Positions 1 through 7,530 of a DNA stretch of 9,209 bases are shown here, piece after piece; the first letter of the stretch is position 1; the number at the start of each line of letters is the position of its first letter. A model generated the notes under the pieces. The model searched no databases. It worked only from the letters and a program-made list of their open reading frames with translations, and was not told the origin of the DNA. The stretch is from Deltaproteobacteria bacterium UBA5756 (GTDB taxonomy: Bacteria; Desulfobacterota; Syntrophorhabdia; Syntrophorhabdales; Syntrophorhabdaceae): positions 1 to 9,209 of the forward strand of contig DIFE01000088.1 of the NCBI GenBank assembly GCA_002418985.1. Reading direction: 5' to 3'. The translations under genes and the position numbers were made by a program.

Positions 1-239
1 GTTTCGAAAGGCTTCTTTCCCGGGTGGCGTGTCGCAAAGGAGACGTGATCGGGCGGATGCCAATCCTGCGTAGCGAAAACAGGCAGACCAAGGTCCCTGA
101 GGAGCCGGGTGGAGGCCTCGGCGCTCTTTACGTAACCTTCGTCGGAGCCGGGCACTGCCAGACTGCCCTGTTTCCATTCCGTGAAGTCGCCCTGTACATC
201 AACGACAATGACGCCCCATTCTGCCACTGGTTTCCTCAC
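1..239 (-). CDS. pncA: Nicotinamidase (isochorismatase-like hydrolase), N-terminal part, cut by window edge
   Basis: Only the first 79 codons are present; the gene continues beyond base 1. Translating the minus strand from the GTG at 239-237 gives a typical nicotinamidase N-terminus. Asp14 in DVQGDF is the catalytic Asp position. LAVPGSDE follows at about 27-34. The metal-binding segment QDWHPPDHVSF at 58-68 supplies Asp59, His61 and His65. In the family these bind a divalent metal, and a later Lys and Cys (outside this window) complete the catalytic triad. The enzyme hydrolyses nicotinamide to nicotinate and ammonia in cytosolic NAD salvage. The GTG overlaps the decarboxylase stop as GTGA, so the two genes are probably translationally coupled in one operon. 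A second in-frame GTG at codon 5 is a possible alternative start. The family call is firm; another isochorismatase-like hydrolase is possible but less likely given the DWHPxDHxSF motif. Confidence 0.88.
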   Translation of the reverse strand, partial: MRKPVAEWGVIVVDVQGDFTEWKQGSLAVPGSDEGYVKSAEASTRLLRDLGLPVFATQDWHPPDHVSFATRHPGKKPFE

Positions 240-1903
240 TTTTTCTTCTGCTGTGCCCGCCGGAATGCTTCACCGAGACGCTTAAGACCCGCTGAACAAT
301 CCCCTTTCGCCAGGCAGGCCTCGATAAGCACGACCTTGTTCTTCTCCTGAGAGGCTGTCATCATGGCCCGTGCGAGTTCTTCCTCCGTGGTGACCCGGAT
401 GCCGATGGAATGGGAACCGTCGTCAAATACCTCGGGAAGCCTCGAATATCGCCACATCTGTATGTCATTGTAGGGACCGTCTTCGTGGAGAACCCGTTCG
501 ACCAGATAGCCGTCGTTGTTGATGATCAGTACGATGGCGGGGCAATGGTTTCGGATCAGGGTGGAGACCTCCTGCGCCGTCATCTGGAAGGCACCGTCCC
601 CGGTAAGGATTACCGGGCGTTTGTTGGGACACGCCAGTCCCGCGCCCAGGGCCGCCGGGGTACAGTAGCCGATGGAGGAGTAGTAGTTCTGGACAATGAA
701 GTTTTCGGCCTCCTCGATATGAAATTCGGGAGCCGCGCAGAAGGCGTCACCCGGTTCCGCCAGAAGGATCATCCTATCGTTGAGGAAATCGTCGACACAT
801 TCGTACAGGCGGGATGCGGTCAGCACGGACGATGCCCCGGGGATGAAGGGTTTCCTCGGCTGCATACCTTCGACGGGATGGGAGGCAAGAAAGGAGCGGG
901 GTCGAATCGCCAGGGTCAGCGTCCGGATGAAATCCTTCAATTGTATTTGTCGATAGTAATGGTTCCCGATGCGAACCTGGCCTCCTCCGACGGCGATCAT
1001 CCGCCGGTTATCGAGATTCATGCTGAACAGGCCGGTGTCGAGGTCCGTTATCAACACGCCAAGGGACAGGAGACAATCCGAATCCTCCACCTGCCGGCGC
1101 ACCACCTCGCGGCTCCAGCCGCCCTGGTAGATGCCGACGAATTGAGGGTGAAGCTCCGGCAATACCGATTTGCTGCTGAGCATTGTGGCAAAAGGGATTT
1201 CCGCCGCTTCCACAAGATGAAGCGCTTCCGTCCCGAGGCCGAATCTGAGCAGTTCCATACCGGCAAGCATCAGGGGATGATCGGAGCTATTGATCATTTC
1301 CATGGATTCCGACACGCACTCCGTCAGGCTGTCCTCGTCCGAGATGGGCGGTGCCGCGCCGGTCAGCTTGTCCGGAGCCCGGCAGAGGGCGCAAGTCATA
1401 TCGGAAGGGATCTCCAGGTAGACCGGCAGCTTGCGGGAGAGGCAGTGGCGAAGTACGCGGTCGATCTCGTCGGGGGCCGTGATGGGATCCGTCAGTATGG
1501 CCGCGTCCGTCGTCACTTTTCTGAAAATCTCGTACTGCACATAATAGTTGGAAACGAGATGATGAACGAGGGCGCCCGATTCCCTGCTCCGTGTGGGAGG
1601 CGCTCCGCTGATTATGATGAGCGGCACATGCTCGGCAAAGGCCCCGGCTGCGGCATTCAGAACGCTGAGTCCACCAACTCCATACGTCACTACCGCGCCG
1701 CCCACGCCGTTGATGCGCGCATAACCGTCTGCCGCATAACCGGCGTTCAGCTCGTTACAGGTTCCCACCCATTCGATGGGACTGGCGACGACCTCGTCCA
1801 GGAAATCCAGAACGTAGTCCCCGGGGACTCCGAAGAGATGTTTGATGCCGATCTCCTGCAAGCGGCCGAGAAGGTAACGTGACACGGTGTAATGTTCGGT
1901 CAT
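236..1903 (-). CDS. Thiamine diphosphate-dependent 2-keto acid decarboxylase (pyruvate/indolepyruvate decarboxylase family)
   Basis: A 555-residue cytosolic enzyme of normal family length, decarboxylating a 2-keto acid to the aldehyde. The three-domain PDC architecture is visible. The N-terminal PYR domain (about 1-180) has GDY at 28-30 (Asp29), CNELNAGYAADGYAR at 49-63 with the cofactor-activating Glu51, and a His pair at 114-115. A central domain follows (about 200-340). The C-terminal PP domain has the ThDP/Mg motif GDGAF at 435-439 through NN at 462-463, and Glu469 in YLVER. These match Asp27, Glu50, His113, His114 and Glu473 of Zymomonas PDC, so the site looks intact. I start at ATG 1903 rather than the TTG at 1906, because AAGGGG (1915-1910) sits 6 nt upstream of that ATG. 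Whether the substrate is pyruvate, indolepyruvate, phenylpyruvate or a branched keto acid cannot be read from sequence. The stop overlaps the GTG start of the nicotinamidase gene. Confidence 0.93.
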   Translation of the reverse strand: MTEHYTVSRYLLGRLQEIGIKHLFGVPGDYVLDFLDEVVASPIEWVGTCNELNAGYAADGYARINGVGGAVVTYGVGGLSVLNAAAGAFAEHVPLIIISGAPPTRSRESGALVHHLVSNYYVQYEIFRKVTTDAAILTDPITAPDEIDRVLRHCLSRKLPVYLEIPSDMTCALCRAPDKLTGAAPPISDEDSLTECVSESMEMINSSDHPLMLAGMELLRFGLGTEALHLVEAAEIPFATMLSSKSVLPELHPQFVGIYQGGWSREVVRRQVEDSDCLLSLGVLITDLDTGLFSMNLDNRRMIAVGGGQVRIGNHYYRQIQLKDFIRTLTLAIRPRSFLASHPVEGMQPRKPFIPGASSVLTASRLYECVDDFLNDRMILLAEPGDAFCAAPEFHIEEAENFIVQNYYSSIGYCTPAALGAGLACPNKRPVILTGDGAFQMTAQEVSTLIRNHCPAIVLIINNDGYLVERVLHEDGPYNDIQMWRYSRLPEVFDDGSHSIGIRVTTEEELARAMMTASQEKNKVVLIEACLAKGDCSAGLKRLGEAFRRAQQKKK

Positions 1904-1928
1904 CAATATCCCCTTATGATAATGTAGT

Positions 1929-2019
1929 CGGCGGGTATGAACCGCCGTTACCCGAAATAGTTCTCCGTTTCAGGAAAGTATCATCCTTGAATATTAAAAG
2001 ACAGGTGTCCAATTATCAA
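1929..2019 (-). promoter_or_regulatory. Candidate sigma70 promoter and leader hairpin for the decarboxylase-nicotinamidase pair
   Basis: On the minus strand, TTGATA (2019-2014) and TAATAT (1996-1991) are separated by exactly 17 bp, predicting transcription from about 1984 and a leader of roughly 80 nt. Within that leader is a perfect 6-bp GC stem, CGGCGG (1934-1929 region) with CCGCCG (1947-1942), around a 7-nt loop. It ends about 14 nt before the AAGGGG ribosome binding site. No U-run follows, so it is not a normal intrinsic terminator; it could influence translation or mRNA stability. The 157-bp gap holds no gene. The promoter is a consensus match only. Confidence 0.45.
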
Positions 2020-2060
2020 GGAAAGATTGCGGGAAGTCCTTTGAACACAGGGTCGGCGGA

Positions 2061-3266
2061 TCAGAGGCGTACAATATCCGGGGAGCTTGTCGTGACCCGC
2101 TCGAGCCCGTGCGCCCCTACGATGAGATCGATCTCGATCCCTACGGCACCGTAACCGGGAAGAACGAACTTCGGTTCGAAGGCAAAGACCATCCCTTCTT
2201 CCAGGACCCTGCTGTGCCGTGCGGTCAGGATGGGCAGCTCGTTGATTTCAAGACCGAGACCGTGGCCGATGAATGCTACCTGGCCTTCGCCGTGTCCCAT
2301 GAAGTTTTCCGCAAGGCCTGCCTTCCTTGCCATCTCAAAGGCGCGCGAAAAGATGTCGGTACAATCGGTCCCGGGCCGGGCAAAGGTCATTACATCTTCT
2401 ATAATCGCCCGTGCCGTCTCGCATGGTTTCCTGAAAACCTCCTTCAGGTCGCCCACCACAAAGGTTCTGGTTTCGTCGGTGATATATCCATTGTATCCTC
2501 CGCCGTAGTCGATAGTGACCGGGACCCCCGCCTCGACAACCTTGAAGGACGACCCCTGGGGTACGGCAGGAGTGACACCCGCACCCGTTATCGGCGCGTC
2601 CAGAAGAGTGACGACGGCACCGGTGATTCCCGCCTGCACCGTCATGGTCATCATTTCCTGATTCATTCCCCTCATCCGCAGGAAACCCTGATGGCCCATT
2701 TTCCTGCTTTCCGCCATGAGGGCGGCTTCGATCTCGAGTTCCGTTCTTCCTTCCCGGACTTCATCTTCGGCCGTTGCGAACACGTGGGTCAGCATCTCGC
2801 CGGATTTCCGGATCTGGGCCAGTTCAAAAGGGCTCTTGATGGCCCTTACCACCTTGATCGTCTCCGACACGTCGGCGTACCCGTCAAAACCGATGACCCT
2901 TTTGAGTCTCTCGAAGATCGCCACGGGCAAAACATCAAGCTCCAGGCCGGCTTTTCCTCTAAGGATGTGCCGATCGCTCAGAACCCGGTGTATCTCGCGG
3001 TCGTTCCTGACCACGGTGAAGGGAAGGGGCGTCTCCATCGCGGCGCGTTCGGTGCCCTTCTCAATGAATATCAGGGGCTCCCCGTCAACCGGCACGACGA
3101 CCATGCCTTTCTGCATGGTTCCCGTAAAGTAGAACCTGTCGACGTTCTGGACCATCAACGCAAAATCGATGCCGGCGACTGCCATGAGATGGCGGAGCTT
3201 GTCGATCCTGTGCAGCAGATCCTCTTCGGGGACACAGTCGAACGCACCGACCTGCTTTAAGATCAT
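2061..3266 (-). CDS. M24 family metallopeptidase (Xaa-Pro aminopeptidase / creatinase-like)
   Basis: A 401-residue protein with the two-part creatinase/prolidase layout. A creatinase-type N-terminal domain (about 15-140, with YFTGT at 46-50) precedes a pita-bread catalytic domain (about 145-395). All five metal ligands of the M24 fold are visible: Asp253 in IDYGG, Asp264 in TDETRTF, His335 in IGHGLGLE, Glu364 in FEPKF and Glu378 in GIEID. The protein should therefore be an active di-metal hydrolase, most likely removing N-terminal residues before proline or splitting dipeptides. There is no signal peptide, so it is cytosolic. ATG 3266 is preceded by GGAGA about 8 nt upstream and overlaps the stop of the upstream channel gene as ATGA, which predicts translational coupling. 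Creatinase or another C-N hydrolase of the same fold cannot be excluded. The pairing with a mechanosensitive channel is unusual and no shared pathway is obvious. Confidence 0.9.
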   Translation of the reverse strand: MILKQVGAFDCVPEEDLLHRIDKLRHLMAVAGIDFALMVQNVDRFYFTGTMQKGMVVVPVDGEPLIFIEKGTERAAMETPLPFTVVRNDREIHRVLSDRHILRGKAGLELDVLPVAIFERLKRVIGFDGYADVSETIKVVRAIKSPFELAQIRKSGEMLTHVFATAEDEVREGRTELEIEAALMAESRKMGHQGFLRMRGMNQEMMTMTVQAGITGAVVTLLDAPITGAGVTPAVPQGSSFKVVEAGVPVTIDYGGGYNGYITDETRTFVVGDLKEVFRKPCETARAIIEDVMTFARPGTDCTDIFSRAFEMARKAGLAENFMGHGEGQVAFIGHGLGLEINELPILTARHSRVLEEGMVFAFEPKFVLPGYGAVGIEIDLIVGAHGLERVTTSSPDIVRL

Positions 3267-5644
3267 GGCGTCTTCTCCGGCTCCAGGTATGGTTTGAGGC
3301 CTTCAGCCGAACGGATGTGGATGTCCTGCTGGGGGAAGGCAATCTCGATATTGTTCTCTCTGAATACCCTGTCTATCTCGAAGCGGATGGTGGAGGATAT
3401 CTTGTCCCGTGTCTGGACGGGCCGCCTTATCCAGAATCTCAGGCGGAACGCAAGGGCATTGTCGCCGAAGTCCCAGAAAAGCACATATGGCGGAGGCTCT
3501 TTCAGAACCGCCGGATTGGAAGCGGCACACCGGACAAGAAGCTCTTTTACCAGCTCTGTGTCGGAGCCATAGGCGACAGCTACGGATATCTCAGCCCTGC
3601 CCCTGGGGTCGCGGTACGTCCAGTTGACTATGTTCTTGTATATGAGGTCCGAGTTCGGAATGAAGATGGTGGAATCGTCATTTGTCTGTACGATAGTGTT
3701 GCGGATATTGATCTTCATGACCGTTCCCCGGACGTTCTCCAGCTGGATCTCGTCTCCGGGGTGGATGGACCGGCCGAAGAGGAGTATGAGGCCGCTGAAA
3801 AAGTTCTTGATAAGGTCCTGAAGCCCGAAACCGGCGCCGATAGACAAGCCGCCGGCAATGATCGCAAGGTGGGCGACGCTCACCCCGACCAGCTTCAATG
3901 AAAGGAGAACGTACAGAGACCAGATGACATAGGTTGATATGGCGTGCAGGGATTTGATGGCCCCTTCCCTTAACGTTCCTGATCCGAGCCGCTCGGATAT
4001 GAAGGTGATGAGAGCATTGACGAGGACTATGAAAGAGCGGGTGATGAAGAGGAGCGCAACGATGATGACTATCATGGACAGGTTGAGAGAAAGGTAGCCG
4101 ATGACCATGCGCCATTGTATGATCCTGCTCACGAGGGGCATGCCGCCGATGTAAAGAGTTACCCACAATATGGTAACGGCAAAAAGTCCTAGAAAGATCA
4201 TCGGGAATGCGACACCTTCGGCGAGGGTGCGCGCGGTGGTTGCATTCTGAGCGCCCCGGGCCCGGATCTTCGCGAGACACCCCGCCAGACCCGCTCCCAG
4301 CTCAATGTTGAGCATAATAGCAAACCAGACGGTTGCCAGGAGTACCGCGAGGCTGCCCCATCCGAAAAAGGTGACTGCGGCCAGCGAGATCGACAGCCAG
4401 GAGGTTACGGTGAACAGTCTCCTGTCGAGCATATCCTGGTCTCTCCTCTGGAGGATATGCGAATAGATCCCGGCGAGAATGAACAGAAGGGCGATGAGCG
4501 GGGAGTACAGGATTGATGTTATATGAAGAAGCTGCAGCAGTATCCCCGCCCCAAATATTATCCAGTATCCCCACAGGGGATTATGTTTGAAGGCTTCAGG
4601 ATCGCTTGCCGACAGACGGCGAAGCTTCCAGCCGAGGCTGACCAACCCGGCGGCGAGTACGATTTCCGCGAGAAAAGTCAACGTGCTCAGGGGCCCCAGA
4701 CTGGTCGTAGCGCCTATTATCATGAGCGGCAGGCCAAAGGCCGTGCAGCAGCAAAAGGGGAGAAAGTAACCCGCAAGCGCCGCCGCGGGATATTTTCTTC
4801 TCAGGTGCACGATGATGGCCAGGAAACCGGCGAGAATTGCGATGCTGAATATGGTCCCCTTTAAGATGACACTTATGATGGCACTCTTGTTCTGACTGTA
4901 TGGGATCAGCCAGTAGGCCCCAAAGCCCGCCCAGTTGTTGAGTACGACCCGCGCCGATTTCCAGGCGTCTGCCGTGAAAAGGCTTGGGGAAAACTGGGGC
5001 GCGAGGAAGTATTTCTTCCACGCGATTGTGAGGTCATTCTCGATTATGACCTTTCTCGGTTCGAGTCTGGCGAGCAGATGCTCGATCGCATTGGGGATTA
5101 TATCGATAATACCCTGGGCTCTTTCCACGAGGGCGATGGTCTCTTTCATGTCCATGACATGCCCGGCGGCGGCTTCGCTTACTTCCGGACTCGACTTGTC
5201 CGCGGCCAGCCGCTCGTATTCGCCCAGGTGGGTTCGCAGCACCTTTTTCAGGCCCTCGATGGCTTCAAGGTCCGCATTGACGGGCGCTGCAAGCGTCACA
5301 CACTGATCGTGCGCGATCTTCATCTGCCTGAGAATGTCCCGCATCTCAACGGGATTGCCCTCTTCCATGTTGTACATTATGGAGAGCCGCAGCATTTCCT
5401 GAGAGAGCTCCTGGCTCTTCTCGCTGATTTTGCCCATACGCTCCGGTTGTGCCGCAATATAAGTCCTCAGATCCCTTTGCGTTATCTCAATGGCCACCTT
5501 CTCTTTTCTAATCATCTCCGCGAAGGACGAATGCTTCTCCTGAGCGAAGACGCCGCCGGCGGGCAACAGGCCGACGAAGAAAACGATGATGATGATCCGC
5601 AGAAAAGACGGGTAGGGCCTGGGAACTGAGCGAGTATATTTCAT
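3263..5644 (-). CDS. Large MscS-family mechanosensitive ion channel with periplasmic N-terminal domain
   Basis: A 793-residue inner-membrane protein. Residues 1-35 look like a Sec signal peptide: basic start, hydrophobic run at 17-28, then AGGVFAQ. A largely helical, probably coiled-coil periplasmic region spans about 40-215. About ten hydrophobic membrane segments follow between 253 and 590. Next is the MscS pore helix and beta domain: the Gly/Ala-rich pore segment at about 596-625 (GGLSIGAGFGLQ), then HPGDEI at 628-633, RNTIVQTND at 648-656 and IPNSDL at 662-667. A mixed alpha/beta C-terminal domain ends near 775. Small E. coli MscS has 286 residues; this resembles the long MscK/MscM (YjeP)-type members that release solutes on hypo-osmotic shock. 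ATG 5644 is the most upstream in-frame start before an in-frame TAG, but no good Shine-Dalgarno or promoter is visible. The stop overlaps the M24 start. Confidence 0.92.
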   Translation of the reverse strand: MKYTRSVPRPYPSFLRIIIIVFFVGLLPAGGVFAQEKHSSFAEMIRKEKVAIEITQRDLRTYIAAQPERMGKISEKSQELSQEMLRLSIMYNMEEGNPVEMRDILRQMKIAHDQCVTLAAPVNADLEAIEGLKKVLRTHLGEYERLAADKSSPEVSEAAAGHVMDMKETIALVERAQGIIDIIPNAIEHLLARLEPRKVIIENDLTIAWKKYFLAPQFSPSLFTADAWKSARVVLNNWAGFGAYWLIPYSQNKSAIISVILKGTIFSIAILAGFLAIIVHLRRKYPAAALAGYFLPFCCCTAFGLPLMIIGATTSLGPLSTLTFLAEIVLAAGLVSLGWKLRRLSASDPEAFKHNPLWGYWIIFGAGILLQLLHITSILYSPLIALLFILAGIYSHILQRRDQDMLDRRLFTVTSWLSISLAAVTFFGWGSLAVLLATVWFAIMLNIELGAGLAGCLAKIRARGAQNATTARTLAEGVAFPMIFLGLFAVTILWVTLYIGGMPLVSRIIQWRMVIGYLSLNLSMIVIIVALLFITRSFIVLVNALITFISERLGSGTLREGAIKSLHAISTYVIWSLYVLLSLKLVGVSVAHLAIIAGGLSIGAGFGLQDLIKNFFSGLILLFGRSIHPGDEIQLENVRGTVMKINIRNTIVQTNDDSTIFIPNSDLIYKNIVNWTYRDPRGRAEISVAVAYGSDTELVKELLVRCAASNPAVLKEPPPYVLFWDFGDNALAFRLRFWIRRPVQTRDKISSTIRFEIDRVFRENNIEIAFPQQDIHIRSAEGLKPYLEPEKTP

Positions 5645-5739
5645 GTAAGCAGCCGGTATCCAAACAATTACACACTACCATGCTTTTTTTCAAGGCAAAT
5701 ATGGGTACTGGAAAATAGTCGCGACCGCTTGATGTGTCG

Positions 5740-5928
5740 TTAAAATTGAAAAGGATATCCGATCATCATCTGGACTCCCCAATTCTCGTTTGAAACCGCC
5801 GTATCGATGCGCACGGTCATGCCTTTGGCCATGGCGCGTATACCCAGGCCCACGTCCCACTGCATCTTCGTGTGAAGGTCGTCGACAGTATATCTGGGCG
5901 CCACTCTGCCTGCCTCGACGAAAGGTAC
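5740..5928 (-). pseudogene. C-terminal remnant of an outer-membrane surface-antigen (Omp85/BamA-like) beta-barrel
   Basis: The minus-strand frame ending at TAA 5742-5740 encodes 62 codons beginning VPFVEAGRVAP and ending WGVQMMIGYPFQF. Alternating hydrophobic residues, the VEAGRVAP-type strand, and a terminal aromatic-x-Phe signature are typical of the last strands of bacterial surface-antigen/Omp85 barrels, where the final Phe is read by the BAM machinery. The frame is closed by an in-frame TGA just upstream (5931-5929). Nothing barrel-like is recognisable between there and the M48 stop at 5999, and no start codon with a ribosome site exists. It therefore looks like the surviving 3' end of a deleted gene. 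It sits between the M48 protease and the MscS gene and fills most of the 354-bp gap. A sequencing error at the TGA alone would not restore a full gene, since the upstream sequence is also lost. Confidence 0.6.
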
Positions 5929-5998
5929 TCACTGCAAGGATAATGCACATCGGGCGCCTTCAGTGCTTATCGGGCTCGGGCGGGTGAACTCGCCAGGG

Positions 5999-6754
5999 TT
6001 ATCTCGTATTGTCTATCTTCCTCTGGATCGCGTCGATCCTCTCCTGTGAAGGCGGGTGGGTGGAGATGATCGCAGGCGGGTTCTTGCCGCCGGATACACC
6101 GAGGAGCATTCGCTGGACGTCGATCATGGCGCGTGGGTTGTAACCGGCCAGGCGCATGATCTCCACCCCTTCGGCATCCGACTCCAGTTCGTTCACCCGT
6201 GAGTTCTTGAGAAGCAAAAGGCTTGCACTGATTTCCGACGCCTTGACGAGCAACGCCCCGGAAATACCCCCGTCACCGAGCATCGCCCCCATGATCTGCA
6301 GGCCGAACTGGGCCATCATCTGGCGCTGGATCGCCTTCAGGGAATGTTTGTTGACGACATGGCCTATCTCGTGGGCGAGTACGCTCGCGATCTCGTCATC
6401 GTTCTTCAGCCTCTGAAGTATTCCCGTCGTGATGTAGATATATCCTCCGGGCGCCGCGAAGGCGTTGACCAGTTCGTCGTTGATGACGGTAAAGGTATAT
6501 TTCAGGTTCTTTCTTTCCGATTGGGCCGCCAGCCTCTGGCCGATGGCGTTTATTCGCTGGTTCAGCTGCTGGTCCGTCGATATCCTGTACTTACTCCGCA
6601 ATTGCTGATCCGTGTTCTTCCCGATTTCGATCTCACTGCCTTCGCCGATAAGGACGGGGTCGAATTCCGTGCTGGTGAGCGGGTCTACCGCCTGGGCCTG
6701 ACCACCCGCCATGATGCTCATGATGACGGTAAAAATAATGAAAAACCTTTTCAT
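5999..6754 (-). CDS. Secreted M48 family zinc metalloprotease (BepA/LoiP-like)
   Basis: A 251-residue periplasmic protease. MKRFFIIFTVIMSIMAGG followed by AQA at about 20-22 is a Sec signal peptide without a lipobox Cys. The mature domain carries the zincin motif HEIGH at 128-132 (zinc ligands His128 and His132, catalytic Glu129). The third ligand is Glu189 in ELESD, and the STHPPSQERI segment at 231-240 is conserved in periplasmic M48 peptidases. Family members degrade or chaperone misfolded outer-membrane proteins. There are no TPR repeats, so it is shorter than E. coli BepA and closer to LoiP/YcaL size. The frame stays open to 6853, but I start at ATG 6754 for three reasons: GGGA lies 5 nt upstream, the signal peptide begins there, and the predicted -10 box lies at 6849-6844. 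The neighbouring barrel remnant fits an outer-membrane quality-control setting, but that link is inference. Confidence 0.92.
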   Translation of the reverse strand: MKRFFIIFTVIMSIMAGGQAQAVDPLTSTEFDPVLIGEGSEIEIGKNTDQQLRSKYRISTDQQLNQRINAIGQRLAAQSERKNLKYTFTVINDELVNAFAAPGGYIYITTGILQRLKNDDEIASVLAHEIGHVVNKHSLKAIQRQMMAQFGLQIMGAMLGDGGISGALLVKASEISASLLLLKNSRVNELESDAEGVEIMRLAGYNPRAMIDVQRMLLGVSGGKNPPAIISTHPPSQERIDAIQRKIDNTR

Positions 6755-6843
6755 ATTGTTCCCGGTGCGGATTTTCGTCACTGGCTCCGGCAAATACATG
6801 GCTCCCCCAAATCGGTCTGTCACCGTGGATCTGATATACGTAA

Positions 6844-6872
6844 AAAATAGCACATGAACGGTTCTGTATCAA
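6844..6872 (-). promoter_or_regulatory. Candidate extended -10 sigma70 promoter for the M48 protease gene
   Basis: On the minus strand, TTGATA (6872-6867) and TATTTT (6849-6844) are separated by 17 bp, with TGC directly before the -10 giving an extended -10. Predicted transcription starts near 6837 and the leader to ATG 6754 is about 83 nt. This box overlaps the most upstream ATG of the open frame (6853), which argues for the downstream start. Confidence 0.55.
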
Positions 6873-6892
6873 CCGCGCATGCTCCTTCCCGC

Positions 6893-6922
6893 TTGAAAAC
6901 TCCATGCGTGAACGATTATAAT
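6893..6922 (+). promoter_or_regulatory. Candidate sigma70 promoter for the rightward genes
   Basis: TTGAAA (6893-6898) and a perfect TATAAT (6917-6922) are separated by 18 bp. Transcription would start near 6929, about 83 nt before ATG 7012. The TTG at 6922, which opens the longest frame, overlaps the end of this -10 box and so cannot be the start if the promoter is real. Only about 20 bp separate this -35 from that of the leftward promoter, so a bound regulator could affect both. Confidence 0.55.
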
Positions 6923-7011
6923 TGGCGGGTCGAAAACGTAACGATCTCGCCCGGAGACATCTTGACAGAAAGTACATTCTTATGCCAAAAGATGAACATG
7001 GAGGATCGGTT

Positions 7012-7497
7012 ATGGGTTTGATCTACAGTCTCTTTCTGGGCGGTGTCACGGCCGGCCTGACGTATTTCTTCGGCTATTCCGTCTGGGTCCTGATCGTCCT
7101 CGGTGTTCTCTGGCTTGCGGCGCTGGTCATCTCCTTCGGAACGGGTCACCACGGTTTCGGGGGTCATGGAAACACGGACCTCATGATCGTCTTCGCGGCC
7201 CTTTTCATTACGGGAGCGATAGTGGTCCCCAAATACATGGCGCAGACACCCTGTTACCAGGCACGGGAGGCGTTGAAAAAAGTGGCGGAAGCCCAAAACG
7301 AATTCAAGTCCCGCAACGGAACCTTCGCCCGCTACACCGGTCTTTTGGACTTCAAGGAGGACCCCGGAGTCTCCGTCCTGGTCATCATGGGAAATGCAGA
7401 CTTCTTTGTAGCCACCTCATCGCACAGGGCCTGCAAAGAGAAGGATGGATTGCCCAGGGTATTCACCTGGGATTCCCTGAGGGGAGGGATGCAGTGA
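7012..7497 (+). CDS. Three-helix membrane protein with type IV pilin-like C-terminal domain
   Basis: A 161-residue protein I cannot name. Three hydrophobic segments are visible at about 3-20, 24-43 and 57-75. A His/Gly-rich loop (GHHGFGGHG) at 45-53 separates the second and third. From about 82 onwards the chain reads like the globular part of a small pilin or pseudopilin: a helix with REALKKVAEAQNEFKSRNGTFA (85-106, in two parts), a strand segment around DPGVSVLV (117-124), and a C-terminal stretch ending FTWDSLRGG (151-159). Cys81 and Cys141 could form a disulfide. The usual prepilin N-terminus with its peptidase site and Glu5 is absent; the helices replace it. ATG 7012 is chosen because GGAGG (7000-7004) sits 7 nt upstream. 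ATG 6982 is a weaker alternative. It is the first gene behind the rightward promoter. The function is unknown and the pilin likeness comes from pattern only. Confidence 0.75.
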   Translation: MGLIYSLFLGGVTAGLTYFFGYSVWVLIVLGVLWLAALVISFGTGHHGFGGHGNTDLMIVFAALFITGAIVVPKYMAQTPCYQAREALKKVAEAQNEFKSRNGTFARYTGLLDFKEDPGVSVLVIMGNADFFVATSSHRACKEKDGLPRVFTWDSLRGGMQ

Positions 7498-7530
7498 GGG
7501 CGATTATTCCTTGACACACAGGGACAGGAT

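Noticed and set aside
410..1882. A 490-codon open frame on the plus strand opposite the decarboxylase
   Set aside because: Its translation shows no recognisable domain and lies antisense to a gene with every catalytic residue intact. Long antisense frames are common in GC-rich coding DNA.
2109..3260. A 383-codon plus-strand frame opposite the M24 peptidase
   Set aside because: Same reason: no domain signature, and full overlap with a convincing gene.
5657..5692. Promoter for the MscS gene (TTGAAA followed by TAATTG or TGTAAT)
   Set aside because: With a 17-bp spacer the -10 matches only 2 of 6 bases; the better -10 has a 15-bp spacer and would leave almost no leader.
5929..5931. TGA before the barrel remnant as a second selenocysteine codon
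   Set aside because: There is no Cys-type active-site context in outer-membrane barrels and no coherent protein upstream of the TGA.
5690..5950. An 86-codon minus-strand frame in the gap between the M48 and MscS genes
   Set aside because: The adjacent frame carries the barrel-like pattern with a terminal YPFQF; this one is Arg/Gly-rich noise.
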